Shown: in pieces, positions 61,991 through 64,000 of the stretch
Layout: the number at the start of each line of letters is the position of its first letter
How positions within the stretch are numbered: the stretch's first letter is position 1
NCBI GenBank assembly: GCA_016801885.1
Contig: CM028896.1
Location: 16,586,501-16,650,500, forward strand
Direction: 5' to 3'
Length of the DNA: 64,000 bases
DNA from: Toxotes chatareus
Lineage: Eukaryota; Chordata; Actinopteri; Toxotidae
Program-made: the position numbers and the translations under genes
Notes under the pieces: generated by a model
What the model was told of the DNA's origin: nothing
Database searches by the model: none
Seen by the model: the letters and a program-made list of their open reading frames with translations, nothing else

Positions 61991-63075
61991 CATTTCTCTT
62001 CTCAATCAGCTGCAGGATTTAAGGAAGTAAAATATTTTGTATTCCTGTGAAAACCCACACCAACTCATTTCAGACATGAGCATTTTCATTTGTCAAGGCT
62101 TCCCAGCTTCCGCACACTAGCTTACCATCACTCGCCTTGAGAAACTGCAGTCTTGTGATTGAACTCACTGTAACCGTGCTGACTCAGAATCTCTCAGTTG
62201 AGAAAAAGGAAGCAGTGGCGCTTCTCTTTGCCTTGAGGGACAGTTCTCAACCACCGCTGATCCAGGGTTGAACAGCTTCTTTGTGTAACATTAAAAATCA
62301 CGAAATCAGTGTTTTTTCGGGGGCTGCTTCCTCCCACCGGAGGACTCTGCTATCACTCAGCCGCTGCTTCACAGCAAGTGTTCTTTGAAACTTCTTCTCC
62401 CGGGTGAACGCCATCCACTGACTGAGTTAGGAGATCTTCTGTAGTGTGGTGTACTGTATGCAGTTTTATCATCAAACGGATGAGTTTGTACTTGTCTAAT
62501 GTTTTGTGGAGTGCTTGTTTGTGGTGTTTCGTGTCCTGTGGTGTGTGTGTGTGTGTGCATGTGCGTGTGTGTGCAATGTGTGTATGTGTTGTGAGAGTGT
62601 GGCTGTCTCATCAGCCGTAAGTTCTTGGATTCTTTCTTGTTTTTTTTTTTTTTTTCGCAGATGATAAAACTGCTTTCCATTTATCATGTAAGCAATTTAG
62701 ATGCATAGACGTGCCTTCTATGCATATGCCTATGTGTATGTGTTAGGTATTAAAAATAACAAACCAGTGCTCTTTAGTTTCCACCGCCATTCAAGAACCT
62801 GTAACACTTAAATGTGAATTCTTTCATCCTGAACAAAAAAGGAAAAACGGTGATCGCAATGCAAACAAACTATATTTTTTAACATGTATATTGTACATGA
62901 GTACCAGGTAGAGGAGAATGTACTTACTAAAACATATCTACTTGCCAATAAGATATAGTGTATGTATATTCCTACAGCTTTCTCTCTGTGACACAGGGAG
63001 GGACCTCTCACAAAGCTTATGAGGTTTTATTGTATGACTTTCAATGCAGTTAACCATGTTAACTTCTTCAGTAAC

Positions 63076-63081
63076 AATAAA
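63076..63081 (+). terminator. ptpn11: Poly(A) signal of ptpn11
   Basis: AATAAA about 3.4 kb after the stop codon. A long 3'UTR is usual for PTPN11. Earlier alternative sites cannot be excluded. Confidence 0.5.
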
Positions 63082-64000
63082 TGGCTAGCTCATGTCTCAT
63101 TAGGTCCATGTCTTTTTCTTTAAGTGTGTATTTGGCCGCTGTTACTCGACATATGCACAAAATGGTGATGTTAAATGTGATTGCCATCATTTTGATTCAT
63201 TAAGGAAAAGCTTTTATTGGATCTACATGGAACTTAAAATTAACACTGAACCCTCCCGTTTTTTTTTTTTTTTGCTTGAATAATTTGATTATGTAGCTTT
63301 TTGTTATAATTGAATTAAATCTCATCTGGGGACCTTTAAGCACTGAACAGGGAACAGTATTAGTTTGAACTAATCCCGTTTGCCTCTCGGGACGAGGTAC
63401 AATGGAGCTGACATGAGCTCAGAGCTTAATGAGGATACTGACATTTGGAAAGAAGACAGAGAACAAGAGAGACCTGAGGAACAAGACAAACAACAAACTG
63501 ACAACGATAAAGGACAATTTCTTATATTTATTTATATCATGTTTTCACTCTGTGCTTGATCCTGCAGATGGAGGAGCTGTGTTCAACATGATGGAAGCAG
63601 TTTCTTCCTTCGTTGTTGGAGCTGGTTTTGGTCGTATAACTAAGTGCAGTGCAGTTGATTATCATGTCTGTAATGCAGTTATCTGGAACATATTACGTTT
63701 CTGGTTACCTAGACTTTATGGGAAATGTGCACAGTTTGTTTCTTGGCCTGAGGCGGTGAAGGAGATCAGTCAGTGCTGGACGACCACAAGGCACAAAGAT
63801 CAACCACGTGACTGAGGATAAAGGTGGGTAACAGTTATCTAAAAACTGGATTACCAACCAGGAAAAACCACAACAACCACCCAGGGGCGGTAAATGGTTT
63901 TGTTTATAATGTTGAAGTAGACGTCATGTTTTCATAGTTTAGCTTGAATGAATGTATTTAAAACAGAAGTGGTCTTACATCCTTCCACAGTGATGTTAGG
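63082..64000. other. Right-end intergenic DNA
   Basis: No recognisable gene. A poly(T) run lies near 63259. A 128-codon plus-strand open frame at 63429-63815 has no known resemblance. A CTGGATTACCAACCAGG repeat copy lies at 63846-63895. Confidence 0.5.
63846..63895 (+). repeat. Dispersed CTGGATTACCAACCAGG repeat, copy 3
   Basis: Identical 17-base core to the copy at 4203, followed by aaaaaccacaacaaccaccc and aggggcgg. Copies near both ends of the window show it is dispersed. Confidence 0.55.

Larger units (their letters stand above)
59693..63081 (+). other. ptpn11: ptpn11 3'UTR with a probable intron
   Basis: After the stop, a good donor (TTCCAG|gtaaat at 59729) and acceptor (cctcag at 60045) suggest a 317-base intron, so a non-coding exon 16 starts at 60046, as I recall for mammalian PTPN11. 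The UTR holds CA-rich sequence at 60129-60180, poly(T) at about 61226-61254, family A copy 3 at 61558-61990 and short GT repeats near 62540. No coding sequence. Confidence 0.6.

Noticed and set aside
62369..62687. Minus-strand open frames rich in His-Thr in the ptpn11 3'UTR
   Set aside because: Arise from the GT repeat near 62540 and lie antisense in untranslated sequence.
63429..63815. 128-codon plus-strand open frame at the right end
   Set aside because: No recognisable domain, no splice or promoter context; could be re-examined with RNA data but not supported here.

Overview
The window is vertebrate nuclear DNA, almost certainly from a ray-finned fish (percomorph-like teleost). The genes are split by GT-AG introns, many of them short. 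Protein similarity is to vertebrate families throughout, and there are long (CA)n/(GT)n microsatellites and small dispersed transposon relics of the kind common in teleosts. Nothing bacterial, viral or organellar was seen.

Layout, left to right: the last coding exon of denr (+, 571-615); a single-exon hydroxycarboxylic-acid-type GPCR (+, 1345-2331); clip1 (+, 22 coding exons, 5036-22904), the microtubule plus-end linker CLIP-170; about 6 kb of 3' flank and intergenic DNA with a degraded L1 fragment, a perfect 24-bp hairpin and a TIR-bearing repeat; bcl7a (-, 6 exons, 31597-35929) with a ~2.65 kb 3'UTR; eif2b1 (+, 9 exons, 37497-40354); ddx55 (-, 14 exons, 40473-44479), tail to tail with eif2b1; tmed2 (-, 4 exons, 46590-48345); ptpn11/SHP2 (+, 15 coding exons, 50189-59692) with a ~3.4 kb 3'UTR containing its own intron. 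The last ~0.9 kb holds no recognisable gene.

All of these genes lie on human 12q24, so the window is a rearranged piece of that conserved linkage block. bcl7a/eif2b1 and tmed2/ptpn11 are head-to-head pairs and eif2b1/ddx55 is a convergent pair with overlapping 3' ends. The genes are functionally unrelated: translation re-initiation (denr), metabolite sensing (hcar), microtubule plus ends (clip1), SWI/SNF chromatin (bcl7a), eIF2 guanine exchange (eif2b1), ribosome biogenesis (ddx55), ER-Golgi cargo (tmed2) and RAS/MAPK signalling (ptpn11). I see no operon-like or defence-like system.

Points most worth a second look: a one-base frame break in the penultimate clip1 exon that would remove both zinc knuckles; a GC-AG intron in eif2b1; a (TG)56 run that directly abuts the ptpn11 exon 9 acceptor; a ddx55 poly(A) signal inside the eif2b1 coding exon; a G-rich tandem duplication in the tmed2 3'UTR; three TIR-bearing relics in or next to 3'UTRs and three more of another family in introns; and a possible spliced transcript diverging from the ddx55 promoter. 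No genuinely new biological system was identified. Exon limits were read by eye from splice sites, phase and remembered orthologue similarity; no alignment or RNA data were available.
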